Below the pieces are notes generated by a model. That model had not been told where the DNA came from. It made no database searches and was given only the letters and a program-made list of their open reading frames with translations. The position numbers were made by a program, and so were the translations under genes. A DNA stretch of 8,383 bases from DATAMF01 sp036260665 (lineage in GTDB: Bacteria; Chloroflexota; Anaerolineae; Aggregatilineales; Aggregatilineaceae), in NCBI GenBank assembly GCA_036260665.1, contig DATAMF010000593.1, positions 1 to 8,383 on the forward strand, written 5' to 3'. Positions 1-7,867 of this stretch are shown piece after piece. Each line of letters starts with the position of its first letter. The stretch's first letter is position 1.

Positions 1-615
1 TTTCAATTTGCGGGAACGAATCTGAGCAAAGAACCCAGCCGCAGCGCGACGATGTTCGCGGCAGAGCAGGCTCAAGAAGCTGGGGTGAAAGTGGTGCTGG
101 ACATCGATTTTCGCCCGGACCAGTGGCATGACGTACGCGCGTTTGGGGTCGTAATCCGGTCGGCGCTGCGGCTAGTGGATGTGGTTATCGGAACGGAAGA
201 CGAGATCAACGCGGCGATGCTCACCGATCCGGCACGGGTTCATTTGACACATTCGCAGGTGTCGGATACGCATGTCGAGGGCGATACGCAAAGCGCTATC
301 CAGATTATGTTGAAACACGGGCTGGACGCGGTGGTCGAAAAGGTTGGCGCGGAAGGGGCACAGGTTCACCTGCCGGATGGGGAGATCATCAAAGCGCCTG
401 GATTTCCGGTGGAAATTTACAACATTCTCGGCGCGGGCGATGCGTTCGGGGCGGGCTTTTTGTACGGATATGTGAATGGATGGGGATGGTATAAAGCGGC
501 GCGTCTGGGGAATGCGTGCGGGGCGATTGTTGTGACGAAACATGGGTGCGCGAATTTTATGCCGACAATGGATGAGGTGATGGCGTTTGTCGCTGGATAT
601 GGGGGATTAGAATAG
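1..615 (+). CDS. iolC: 5-dehydro-2-deoxygluconokinase (partial, 5' end missing)
   Basis: The kinase phosphorylates 2-deoxy-5-keto-D-gluconate with ATP, the fifth step of cytosolic inositol breakdown. The frame is open from base 1, so the gene starts upstream; an ATG at 52 is internal. The 204 visible residues are about the C-terminal two thirds of a PfkB-family sugar kinase; Bacillus IolC has about 325 residues. The visible part begins with GTNLSKEPSR (residues 5-14), typical of IolC. It continues with VVIGTEDEINAA and ends in the PfkB signature NILGAGDAFGAGF, whose catalytic-base Asp is residue 147 of the fragment (bases 439-441). The protein stops about 57 residues after that Asp, so no DUF2090 aldolase domain is fused to its C-terminus, unlike the long IolC of many proteobacteria. 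The TAG stop is part of the ribosome binding site of iolB, 12 bases upstream of its start. Family is certain; the IolC assignment is firm from motif and context. Confidence 0.93.
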   Translation, partial: FQFAGTNLSKEPSRSATMFAAEQAQEAGVKVVLDIDFRPDQWHDVRAFGVVIRSALRLVDVVIGTEDEINAAMLTDPARVHLTHSQVSDTHVEGDTQSAIQIMLKHGLDAVVEKVGAEGAQVHLPDGEIIKAPGFPVEIYNILGAGDAFGAGFLYGYVNGWGWYKAARLGNACGAIVVTKHGCANFMPTMDEVMAFVAGYGGLE

Positions 616-618
616 GAG
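614..618 (+). promoter_or_regulatory. Ribosome binding site of iolB
   Basis: AGGAG lies 9 bases before the ATG at 628 and shares bases with the TAG stop of iolC. It fixes the iolB start and suggests that ribosomes finishing iolC reinitiate there. Confidence 0.7.
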
Positions 619-627
619 CGAGAAGCT

Positions 628-1497
628 ATGGACCTGCTGATTAAAGCGAAAGACGCGGGTAAAACAGGCGTCTTCGCGGAAATCAAAGCCGAGGATGTGG
701 GATGGCAATACCTGAATATGGCGGCGTTACGCCTGGGAAAAGGCGAACGGTATCAGGGCGCGGTAGGAGAACACGAACACGTTACCGTTATTCTGGGAGG
801 GCGCTGTACAATCCGCAGCAGTGCCGGAGATTTCCCCAATCTGGGGCGGCGATCTCATGTGTTTGAGGGAATGCCCTGGGCGTTGTATTTACCGCGTCAC
901 ACACAGTTCGAAATTGAAGCACTCTCTGACCAATTAGAAATCGCCTCGTGTTGGGTTCCTACGGATCAGGATCATCCGGCACAACTTATTACTCCGAATG
1001 AAAGCCAAATTGAAATTCGCGGCGGCGGAAATGCTACCCGACAGATCAACAGCATCATTCCGCCGGGATTCGATTGTCAGCGGCTGGTATGTGTCGAGGT
1101 CTATACACCGTCGGGAAACTGGTCGAGCTATCCGCCGCACAAACACGATGTTCACCGCGAGGACGAACACGGCAAGCTGCTGGAAGCGGATTTAGAAGAG
1201 ATTTATTTCTACAAGCTTAATCCGAGCGATGGGTATGCCTACCAGCGGGTGTATACCGATGACCGGCGGATCGATGCGCTGATGATGGCACAACAGCATG
1301 ATACCGTGCTGGTGCCGGAAGGCTACCATCCGGTGGTGAGCGCACACGGCTACACCACATATTATCTGAATTTTCTGGCGGGGTCGGCGCAGTCGTTGGC
1401 AAGCAGTGATGATCCGGCGTACCAATGGATCAAAGGCACCTGGACCGACACAGACAAAGACCCACGGCTACCGATTGTGCATCATGGTATGGAGTAA
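628..1497 (+). CDS. iolB: 5-deoxy-glucuronate isomerase
   Basis: This enzyme isomerises 5-deoxy-D-glucuronate to 2-deoxy-5-keto-D-gluconate, the substrate of IolC. The 289 residues match the size of the IolB/KduI-like bicupin family (Bacillus IolB is about 271). The metal-site motifs are present: YPPHKHD with His171 and His173, LEEIYFYKLNP with Glu190/Glu191, and VPEGYHPVVSAHGY with His234. The nearby QRVYTDDRRID and YYLNFLAG strings are also typical of the family. The first cupin half (about residues 20-110) is less conserved, as expected. The ATG at 628 is chosen because AGGAG sits 9 bases upstream. No signal peptide is seen, consistent with a cytosolic enzyme. The final GAG codon supplies the ribosome binding site of iolD, 6 bases downstream. 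I see nothing unusual in the protein. Confidence 0.96.
   Translation: MDLLIKAKDAGKTGVFAEIKAEDVGWQYLNMAALRLGKGERYQGAVGEHEHVTVILGGRCTIRSSAGDFPNLGRRSHVFEGMPWALYLPRHTQFEIEALSDQLEIASCWVPTDQDHPAQLITPNESQIEIRGGGNATRQINSIIPPGFDCQRLVCVEVYTPSGNWSSYPPHKHDVHREDEHGKLLEADLEEIYFYKLNPSDGYAYQRVYTDDRRIDALMMAQQHDTVLVPEGYHPVVSAHGYTTYYLNFLAGSAQSLASSDDPAYQWIKGTWTDTDKDPRLPIVHHGME
1491..1494 (+). promoter_or_regulatory. Ribosome binding site of iolD inside the iolB end
   Basis: GGAG, formed by the last codons of iolB, lies 9 bases before the ATG at 1504. It is the only good Shine-Dalgarno match near that start, so translation of the two genes is probably coupled. Confidence 0.55.
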
Positions 1498-1503
1498 ACC
1501 GTT

Positions 1504-3369
1504 ATGTCCACCAAACGATTGACGATGGCACAAGCTCTGATTCTCTATCTGACCCAACAATATGTGGCGCGGGATGGACAAGAGAATCCATTTTTTGCGG
1601 GCGTATGGGGGATTTTTGGACACGGGAATGTGGCGGGAATCGGGCAAGCGCTCCAGCAATACAGCGACTTGATCCGGTATTACCAAGCGCGGAATGAGCA
1701 GGCGCAGGTGCATGCCGCCGTCGCGTATGCCAAACACAAAAACCGGTTGCAGACGTTTGCCTGTACATCATCGATTGGACCAGGCGCGACGAACATGATC
1801 ACGGGCGCGGCAGTGGCGACGGTCAACCGGATTCCGGTGCTGCTGCTACCGGGCGATATTTTCGCGGAACGGGTGCAGGCTCCAGTTTTGCAGCAGTTGG
1901 AGGCAGAACATACACAAGATATTGGCGTGAATGACTGTTTCAAACCCGTGTCGCGGTATTGGGATCGCTTGTATCGCCCGGAACAACTGATCACGGCGCT
2001 GCCGGAAGCGATGCGGGTGCTCACATCGCCAGCGAATACCGGCGCGGTGACGCTGTGCCTGCCGCAGGATGTGCAAACCGAGGCGTTCGATTACCCGGCG
2101 GAAATGTTCGAAAAAAGGGGGTGGCAGATTCCGCGCAATCGTCCAGACAGCGGACTGATCCAGCAAGCGGCGGAATGGATTCGGGAAAGCAAACAGCCGT
2201 TGATCATCGCGGGCGGCGGGGTGCATTACAGTGAAGCAAACCAGATATTGATGCTGTTTTCCGCAAAGACCGGGATTCCGGTTGGGGAGACACAGGCAGG
2301 TAAAGGATCGCTGAACTATAACTTCTCCCTAAACCTGGGCGCGGTAGGCGTCACCGGGACAGAAGGCGCAAACGTGATCGCGCGGGAAGCGGATTTGATT
2401 ATCGGAATTGGCACGCGGTACACCGATTTTACCACCGCATCGAATACAGCGTTCCAAAATCCGGCGGTGCGCTTTATCAATATCAACGTGGCGGAATTTG
2501 ATGCTTATAAACGCAGCGCGATTCCGCTGGTGGGAGATGCGAAGGTTACGCTGCAAGAACTGATGGTGATGGTGGGAGATTATCGCACGGCGAGCACTTA
2601 CCGCACGCGCGTGCAGGAATACAACCAGGCGTGGGATGCGGAAGTACACCAACTGTACAACCTGGAACATGAGCCGACGATCAGCCAGGGCGAGGTGGTT
2701 GGCATTGTGAATACGTTCAGCCAGCCGCAGGATGTGATGCTGTGCGCGGCGGGCAGTTTGCCGGGCGATTTGCATAAACTGTGGCGAACACGCGATCCAC
2801 GCGGGTATCACCTGGAATATGGGTATTCGTGCATGGGATATGAGATCGCAGGGGGGATGGGCGTGGCACTGGCTGATCCCAGCCGCGAGGTGTATATCCT
2901 GGTAGGCGACGGGTCGTACCTGATGCTGAACAGCGAAATTGTCACGATGGTGCAGGAAGGGATCAAGGTCGTGATTGTGCTGCTCGACAATCACGGGTTT
3001 GCCAGTATCGGCGGGTTGAGTAAGAGCGTTGGCAGCGATGGGTTTGGGACGAAATACCGTTACCGGACGGAAAGCCACAACCTGGATGGTGAAACCCTGC
3101 CGATTGATTACGCCAAAAACTGCGAAAGCCTGGGCGCATATGTGATCCGGGCAAACAACCGGGCGGAACTGGTCGCCGCGTTGGAAGAGGCGAAAACGAT
3201 CCAGAATAAGCCGGTGTGTATTGTGACGGAAGTGGACCGTCACCAGCGTGTGGGCGGCTATGAGGCGTGGTGGGATGTGGCGATTGCGGAAGTATCGGAT
3301 AACCCTGATGTGCAGCAGGCACGACAGGATTATGAAAAAGCAAAAAATTTACAGAGACATTATTTATAA
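1504..3369 (+). CDS. iolD: 3D-(3,5/4)-trihydroxycyclohexane-1,2-dione hydrolase
   Basis: A thiamine-diphosphate enzyme that hydrolytically opens the cyclic diketone made by IolE, giving 5-deoxy-D-glucuronate. The 621 residues compare with about 637 in Bacillus IolD. The fold follows the acetolactate-synthase order. The N-terminal Pyr domain has the activating Glu65 in ARNEQAQVHAA and a TSSIGPGATNMITG segment at 88-101. The middle domain (about 210-360) has IIAGGGVHYS and IIGIGTRYTDF. The C-terminal PP domain has the metal-binding GDG at 468-470 and Asn496 in LLDNHGFASIGGL, the spacing expected of the GDG-X(24-27)-N motif. The DNHGFASIGGLS string is characteristic of IolD as opposed to acetolactate synthase. 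The start is the ATG 6 bases after iolB. The gene is intact and lies between iolB and iolE, as in several iol operons. Confidence 0.96.
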   Translation: MSTKRLTMAQALILYLTQQYVARDGQENPFFAGVWGIFGHGNVAGIGQALQQYSDLIRYYQARNEQAQVHAAVAYAKHKNRLQTFACTSSIGPGATNMITGAAVATVNRIPVLLLPGDIFAERVQAPVLQQLEAEHTQDIGVNDCFKPVSRYWDRLYRPEQLITALPEAMRVLTSPANTGAVTLCLPQDVQTEAFDYPAEMFEKRGWQIPRNRPDSGLIQQAAEWIRESKQPLIIAGGGVHYSEANQILMLFSAKTGIPVGETQAGKGSLNYNFSLNLGAVGVTGTEGANVIAREADLIIGIGTRYTDFTTASNTAFQNPAVRFININVAEFDAYKRSAIPLVGDAKVTLQELMVMVGDYRTASTYRTRVQEYNQAWDAEVHQLYNLEHEPTISQGEVVGIVNTFSQPQDVMLCAAGSLPGDLHKLWRTRDPRGYHLEYGYSCMGYEIAGGMGVALADPSREVYILVGDGSYLMLNSEIVTMVQEGIKVVIVLLDNHGFASIGGLSKSVGSDGFGTKYRYRTESHNLDGETLPIDYAKNCESLGAYVIRANNRAELVAALEEAKTIQNKPVCIVTEVDRHQRVGGYEAWWDVAIAEVSDNPDVQQARQDYEKAKNLQRHYL

Positions 3370-3372
3370 AAG

Positions 3373-3378
3373 AGGAGA
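3373..3378 (+). promoter_or_regulatory. Ribosome binding site of iolE
   Basis: AGGAGA lies 6 bases before the ATG at 3385, within the 15-base gap after iolD. It is a strong site and supports that start. Confidence 0.75.
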
Positions 3379-3384
3379 AACACC

Positions 3385-4275
3385 ATGAACATTGGCAGCG
3401 CTCCCGTGTCGTGGGGAATTTACGAATTTGAAGGTATTGAGCCGAAGTTTACGTATGACCAAGTGTTAGATGAGATAGCAGAAACCGGCTATACGGGGTT
3501 GGAATTAGGACCGTATGGGTATTTGCCCACTGATCCGGGAAAACTGCGGGACGAATTACAAAAACGAGGGCTGCACCTGCTGTCGGCGTTTGTTCCGGTG
3601 AAACTCGTCGATGCAGCGGCACACGAAAGCGGCGCGCAGGAAGCGCTTAAAGTGGGTAAGCTGTTGGCCGCGCTCGGCGCAAAATATGTGGTGCTGGCGG
3701 ATGATAATGGGAAGGTTCAGGAACTCGTCCAGTATGCGGGGTGGCGCGGCGGATCCAAATTAGGCGGCGCGGAATGGGATGTGTTCGCGGCGGGTGTGAA
3801 CAAAATCGCCAAGCGGATCAATAACGAACTGGGTCTGGAAGTAGTGTTTCACCATCACTGCGCGGGATATGTTGAAACACCAGAGGAAGTACATGAACTG
3901 ATGGTGCGGACTGATCCCAAAACAGTGGGATTGTGCCTGGATACGGGACACTGGCATTATGGCGGCGGGGATGCGGTTCAAGCCGTGCAGGAATATGGGA
4001 AACGCATCCGGCATCTGCACTTCAAGGATTGCAGCGGCGCTATCGCGGAACAGTGCCGCAAACAGAAGAAAAATTATTTTGAAGCGATCCAAGCAGGCGT
4101 ATTCTGTCCACTGGGCGAGGGGGAAGTTAATTTTCAAGGCGTGCTGGAGGCGATGCAAGCCAGTGGATATGAAGCATGGGGCGTGGTTGAGCAAGACATC
4201 CTGACGGATGATCCGGCGCTGCCGAAGCAGTGTTCGCGCGCGAATCGAGATTATTTGAAAAAGTTAGGGCTATAA
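3385..4275 (+). CDS. iolE: Inosose (2-keto-myo-inositol) dehydratase
   Basis: IolE removes water from scyllo-inosose to give 3D-(3,5/4)-trihydroxycyclohexane-1,2-dione. The 296 residues match Bacillus IolE (about 297). The sequence is a xylose-isomerase-like TIM barrel (AP endonuclease 2 family). It starts with IGSAPVSWGIYEFEG, a near-signature for this enzyme. Candidate metal and acid/base residues are Glu40 in TGLELGPYGYLP, His156-158 in VVFHHHCAGYVE, Asp186 and His189 in LCLDTGHWHYGGGD, His210 and His212 in RHLHFKD, and Glu269 in VVEQDIL. A strong AGGAGA site fixes the start. The gene ends 5 bases before the preferred iolG start. The protein is cytosolic and shows no defect. Sugar isomerases share the barrel, but the N-terminal signature and the neighbours favour the dehydratase. 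Confidence 0.95.
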   Translation: MNIGSAPVSWGIYEFEGIEPKFTYDQVLDEIAETGYTGLELGPYGYLPTDPGKLRDELQKRGLHLLSAFVPVKLVDAAAHESGAQEALKVGKLLAALGAKYVVLADDNGKVQELVQYAGWRGGSKLGGAEWDVFAAGVNKIAKRINNELGLEVVFHHHCAGYVETPEEVHELMVRTDPKTVGLCLDTGHWHYGGGDAVQAVQEYGKRIRHLHFKDCSGAIAEQCRKQKKNYFEAIQAGVFCPLGEGEVNFQGVLEAMQASGYEAWGVVEQDILTDDPALPKQCSRANRDYLKKLGL

Positions 4276-4280
4276 AGACG

Positions 4281-5294
4281 ATGAACGAAAAAATTCGAGT
4301 CGGATTGGTTGGAACCGGGCGAATCGGACAGATTCATGCGCGCACGCTGGCGCACACTATCGCAGGGGCGGAACTGGTCGCTGTGACGGATGTGAACCGC
4401 GAGGCGGCGCAGGCGTGTGCCGCAGCGCTGGGTGGGGCAAAGGTCGTTGATAACTATAACGACCTGCTGAAAGACCCCACAATGCAAGCGGTAGTGATCT
4501 GTTCCAGCACAGATACCCATGCGCCGTTCATTATCCAGGCGGCAGAAGCGGGCAAACATATTTTTTGTGAGAAACCGATTGCGGCGGATTTGAGCAAAAT
4601 TGATGCGGCATTGGACGCCGTTGAACGGGCCGGCGTCAAACTGATGATTGCGTTCAACCGACGATTTGACGCGAACCACCAACGGCTGAAACAAGCGATT
4701 GAGGGCGGCGAAATTGGCACGCCGCACCGCCTGCACATTATCAGCCGCGATCCTGCGCCGCCGCCGATTGAATATATCAAAGTGTCGGGCGGGCTGTTTT
4801 TTGATATGACCATCCACGATTTTGATATGGCGAGGTTTCTGCTGGGCGATGTGGATGAAGTGTATGCGGCGGGCGGTGTGCTGGTTGATCCGCGCATCGG
4901 TGAGGCCGGGGATATTGATACGGCAGTGATCACGCTCAAGTTCAAAAATGGTGCTATCGGTACGATTGAAAACAGCCGGAAAGCCGTCTACGGATACGAT
5001 CAGCGGGTGGAAGTGTTCGGGAGCAAGGGCGCGGCACGGAGCGATAACTGGTATCCGAACGCGGTTACATTCAGTTCGGGTGAATGTGTGGGGCGCGATC
5101 TTCCGTTGAATTTCTTCCTGGAGCGGTATATGGGATCGTACCAGCATGAGATGGAACTGTTTATTCAGGCGCTGAACCAAGGAAGACCGATGCCCGTTAC
5201 CGGGCAGGATGGACGCGCGCCGGTGGTGATTGCGATGGCGGCGCTGAAATCACTTCAGGAGAATCGTCCGGTCAAGCTGGCGGAAATCCGGTAG
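4281..5294 (+). CDS. iolG: Inositol 2-dehydrogenase
   Basis: This NAD-dependent enzyme oxidises myo-inositol to scyllo-inosose, the first step of the pathway. The 337 residues follow the Gfo/Idh/MocA plan. The N-terminal Rossmann fold has GTGRIG at 11-16 and the acidic end of beta-2 in VAVTDVN. The CEKPI motif holds Lys98. The C-terminal domain has FFDMTIHDFDMARFLLGD with Asp175 and His179. Lys98, Asp175 and His179 match in spacing the Lys97/Asp172/His176 triad of Bacillus IolG. The start is set at the ATG at 4281, 5 bases after iolE. The frame can be extended to a GTG at 4230, but that would overlap iolE by 46 bases and put 17 extra residues before the Rossmann strand. The ribosome site is weak (AGGG at 4266-4269), so coupling to iolE is likely. 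Homologues acting on scyllo-inositol (IolX/IolW) look similar; the operon favours IolG. Confidence 0.92.
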   Translation: MNEKIRVGLVGTGRIGQIHARTLAHTIAGAELVAVTDVNREAAQACAAALGGAKVVDNYNDLLKDPTMQAVVICSSTDTHAPFIIQAAEAGKHIFCEKPIAADLSKIDAALDAVERAGVKLMIAFNRRFDANHQRLKQAIEGGEIGTPHRLHIISRDPAPPPIEYIKVSGGLFFDMTIHDFDMARFLLGDVDEVYAAGGVLVDPRIGEAGDIDTAVITLKFKNGAIGTIENSRKAVYGYDQRVEVFGSKGAARSDNWYPNAVTFSSGECVGRDLPLNFFLERYMGSYQHEMELFIQALNQGRPMPVTGQDGRAPVVIAMAALKSLQENRPVKLAEIR

Positions 5295-5298
5295 GAGG
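5293..5298 (+). promoter_or_regulatory. Ribosome binding site of the semialdehyde dehydrogenase gene
   Basis: A full AGGAGG overlaps the TAG stop of iolG and lies 7 bases before the GTG at 5306. The spacing favours that GTG over the next one at 5312 (13 bases) and identifies a non-ATG start. Confidence 0.75.
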
Positions 5299-5305
5299 CA
5301 GGCAC

Positions 5306-6781
5306 GTGGTTGTGAAAATTGGAGACTATATCAACGGGCAGTGGCACGACCACGACAGCGCTCATCTGATCGATGTGGAAAACCCGGCGAATGCAACCGT
5401 CATTGGCCGGGTAGTACTCAGTCCACGCGAAACGGTGGCACTGGCAGCAGACGCAGGGCAGCGCGCCTTTCTGGAATGGCGGCGCGTGCCTGTGACCGAA
5501 CGGGTACAGCCGTTGTTCAAGCTGAAAGGGCTGCTCGAAGCACATCTTGACGAACTGGGACGCATCATCACGAATGAGTGCGGGAAAATCTACGCGGAAA
5601 GCGTGGGCGAACTGCGGCGCGGGATCGAAAATGTGGAAGTGGCGTGCGGGATGCCGTCGCTGATGCAGGGGTATAACAACGAAGACATCGCGCGCGGCGT
5701 GGATGAACATATGATCCGGCAACCGCTGGGCGTGGTCGCGGCGATCACTCCATTCAACTTTCCGGGGATGATTCCGCTGTGGTTTCTGCCGTATGCAGTG
5801 GCAGCGGGGAACAGTTTTATCCTCAAGCCAAGCGAAAAAGTGCCGATGACGACGGCGCGGTTGTTTGAACTGATCGATCAATGTGGATTTCCCAAAGGCG
5901 TGATCCAACTGGTCAACGGGGCGAAAGAGACCGTAGATGCAATGCTCGATCATCCGGCGATCAAGGCGATCAGTTTTGTGGGATCGACTCCGGTCGCAAA
6001 ATATATCTACAGCCGGGCGACGGCCAACGGCAAACGCGCACAATGCCAGGGCGGGGCGAAAAATCCGGTGATCATTATGCCGGATGCGGATATGAATACG
6101 ACGACGCGGATTATGGCGGATTCGGCGTTTGGGTGCGCGGGACAGCGGTGCCTGGCGGCGTCGGTAGCGGTAACGGTTGGCGAGGCGAAGCATATTTTCA
6201 CGGAAATGATCGCGGATGCGGCAGCGAGTCGAGTCGTCGGGTATGGACTGGATGAGGGTGTCCAGATGGGACCGGTGATTGACGAACGCAGCAAAACGCG
6301 GATTGAACAGATCGTTACGCAGGGGGAACAAAGCGGCCAAGCGAACGTGCTGGTGGATGGTCGCCAGCGAACGGTGAAAGGCTACGAGGACGGGCATTGG
6401 GTGTTTCCGACAGTGCTGGATGAGGTTAATCCGGCCAGCGAAATCGCTACGACGGAAATTTTTGGTCCGGTGCTCAGTTTGATGCATGCACCGACGATTG
6501 ATGAAGCGATCCGGCTGGTGAATGCACGGGCGTATGGGAATATGGCGTGCATCTTCACGAGCAGCGGCGCAGCGGCGCGACAATTTCGGAATGAGGCGGA
6601 CGCGGGCAACATTGGGATCAACATTGGGGTTGCGGCACCAATGGCGTTTTTCCCGTTCAGCGGATGGAATGACAGCTTCTTGGGCGACTTGCACGCACAA
6701 AGCCGACATGGGGTAGAGTTTTATACGCAGACGAAGGTCATTGTGGAACGCTGGCCGAACGAGTGGAGCAGACCATTCTGA
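5306..6781 (+). CDS. iolA: CoA-acylating methylmalonate/malonate-semialdehyde dehydrogenase
   Basis: The last step of the pathway: malonate semialdehyde plus CoA and NAD+ gives acetyl-CoA, CO2 and NADH. The 491 residues have the normal length for this aldehyde dehydrogenase subgroup. Seen in order are INGQW (9-13), RRGIENVEVACGMPSLMQG (104-122, with Arg105 probably the conserved carboxylate-binding Arg), TPFNFPGMIPLWFLP with oxyanion Asn151, FVGSTPVAKYIY (224-235), GGAKNP (249-254), GCAGQRCLA with catalytic Cys282 preceded by Arg281, EIFGP (384-388) and the terminal GDLHAQSRHGVEFYTQTK typical of MmsA. The absence of the usual general-base Glu at the GGAKNP position fits a CoA-acylating enzyme. 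The usual GAKNH reads GAKNP here. The GTG start is set by AGGAGG 7 bases upstream. The same enzyme also serves valine catabolism, so mmsA is an equally valid name. Confidence 0.93.
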   Translation: MVVKIGDYINGQWHDHDSAHLIDVENPANATVIGRVVLSPRETVALAADAGQRAFLEWRRVPVTERVQPLFKLKGLLEAHLDELGRIITNECGKIYAESVGELRRGIENVEVACGMPSLMQGYNNEDIARGVDEHMIRQPLGVVAAITPFNFPGMIPLWFLPYAVAAGNSFILKPSEKVPMTTARLFELIDQCGFPKGVIQLVNGAKETVDAMLDHPAIKAISFVGSTPVAKYIYSRATANGKRAQCQGGAKNPVIIMPDADMNTTTRIMADSAFGCAGQRCLAASVAVTVGEAKHIFTEMIADAAASRVVGYGLDEGVQMGPVIDERSKTRIEQIVTQGEQSGQANVLVDGRQRTVKGYEDGHWVFPTVLDEVNPASEIATTEIFGPVLSLMHAPTIDEAIRLVNARAYGNMACIFTSSGAAARQFRNEADAGNIGINIGVAAPMAFFPFSGWNDSFLGDLHAQSRHGVEFYTQTKVIVERWPNEWSRPF

Positions 6782-7725
6782 TGTTTGGAAAATACCGACA
6801 TCTCAGCCGATGCAGCACCGGGCAAGGACATTTTTTGATCCTGGCAATTGATCACCGCGCGAATTTGCTGAGTGATCTGAACCAGTATGCGGCGAAACCG
6901 TTGAGTGATGACGATTTTACGGCCTTCAAGCGGGCGGTGATGCGGGCGCTGGTTCCGCTGTGTTCCGGCGTGCTGGTCGATCCGGCACACGGAATCGGAT
7001 ATGGAATCGCGGAAGGGACGATACAAGGGGGATTGCTCGCGCCGATTGAGGTGACGAATTATGACGTGCATCCGCGCGAGCGGGATGTGCAGTTGATCCC
7101 GAATTGGTCGGTGGCGAAAATTAAACGAGTCGGGGGAGATGGGGTCAAACTGCTGCTGCCGTTTCATCCTGAAGCGGACAATACACCGGACAAACTGGCG
7201 GTGGTGCGACGGTTGGTGGATGAATGCGCACAGCAGGATATTCCTTTTTTCCTGGAACCGATTGCTTATTCGCTTGATCCAGCGCGACATCTGACAAACG
7301 CCGAACTCCGGCAGATTGCGGTGTGGATGGCGGAAGAATTCAGCAGAATGGGCGTGGATGTTTTGAAACTGCAATTTCCGGTGGACGCGAAACAAAGCAG
7401 TGATCGGGGCGAGTGGCGCGCGGCGTGTGCGGCATTAAACGCGGCGTGCGATGTGCCGTGGACGCTGTTAAGCGGCGGCGTGGATTATGATACGTTCGAG
7501 GATCAGGCACGGATCGCGTGTGAGGCAGGGGCAAGCGGAATCATCGTCGGGCGGGCGGTGTGGGCGGACGCGGTGCGGCTGCAAGGCAACGAACGGACAA
7601 CGTTTTTACAGGAGATCGCGGCGCAGCGGTTGAAAGCGCTGGCGGGAATCTGTGCGGAAGCGGCGCGATCCTGGCGTGAAAAGCGGGCCAGACCGCAAGT
7701 TTCTTTAACATGGTATGTTGAGTAA
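6781..7725 (+). CDS. LacD/YihT-type class I aldolase, probable DKGP aldolase
   Basis: The protein has 314 residues from the ATG at 6781, which overlaps the preceding TGA by one base. A GTG at 6763 would add six residues but has no better ribosome site; GGAG at 6765-6768 sits 12 bases before the ATG. The sequence resembles the tagatose-1,6-bisphosphate / sulfofructose-phosphate aldolase family. It has LAIDHRANLL (Asp24, Arg26), GVLVDPAHG (Asp67), VKLLLPFHP (Lys123), FFLEPI (Glu159), DVLKLQFPV with Lys196 as probable Schiff-base residue, LLSGGV (230-234) and a phosphate-site-like GRAVWADAV (257-265). From its operon position it most likely cleaves 2-deoxy-5-keto-gluconate 6-phosphate into dihydroxyacetone phosphate and malonate semialdehyde, in place of the class II IolJ. 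The fold family is well supported. The substrate is inferred from context, and a tagatose- or sulfosugar-phosphate aldolase cannot be excluded by sequence alone. Confidence 0.85.
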   Translation: MFGKYRHLSRCSTGQGHFLILAIDHRANLLSDLNQYAAKPLSDDDFTAFKRAVMRALVPLCSGVLVDPAHGIGYGIAEGTIQGGLLAPIEVTNYDVHPRERDVQLIPNWSVAKIKRVGGDGVKLLLPFHPEADNTPDKLAVVRRLVDECAQQDIPFFLEPIAYSLDPARHLTNAELRQIAVWMAEEFSRMGVDVLKLQFPVDAKQSSDRGEWRAACAALNAACDVPWTLLSGGVDYDTFEDQARIACEAGASGIIVGRAVWADAVRLQGNERTTFLQEIAAQRLKALAGICAEAARSWREKRARPQVSLTWYVE

Positions 7726-7867
7726 CTTATATTAATAGTATTATTAAAACGGATGTACCCCCTCCCCCCCCTTTGGACCTCCATTTTGAGCGATTTGAGG
7801 GAACAAACGCTTGAAACAGGGGGGGGATTCTGGCATTATCTCCGACTTTTTGGCAAAAACTGGCTTT

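Noticed and set aside
2329..3243. Minus-strand frame of 304 codons opposite iolD
   Set aside because: No motif or ribosome site; the thiamine-binding motifs of iolD occupy the same bases on the + strand.
4230..4280. Upstream GTG start for iolG
   Set aside because: It would overlap iolE by 46 bases and add a leader before the nucleotide-binding strand. The ATG at 4281 gives the family's normal N-terminus.
4251..5180. Minus-strand frame of 309 codons opposite iolG
   Set aside because: Same Arg/His-rich composition and no family motifs; iolG on the other strand has a complete catalytic triad.
5255..6709. Long minus-strand reading frame of 484 codons opposite the semialdehyde dehydrogenase gene
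   Set aside because: It is rich in Arg and His, has no recognisable domain, and lies fully opposite a well-conserved gene. It is a by-product of codon bias on the coding strand.
7732..7747. TTAATA/TATTAA inverted repeat as operon terminator
   Set aside because: The stem has only six A-T pairs and no T-tract, too weak for intrinsic termination.
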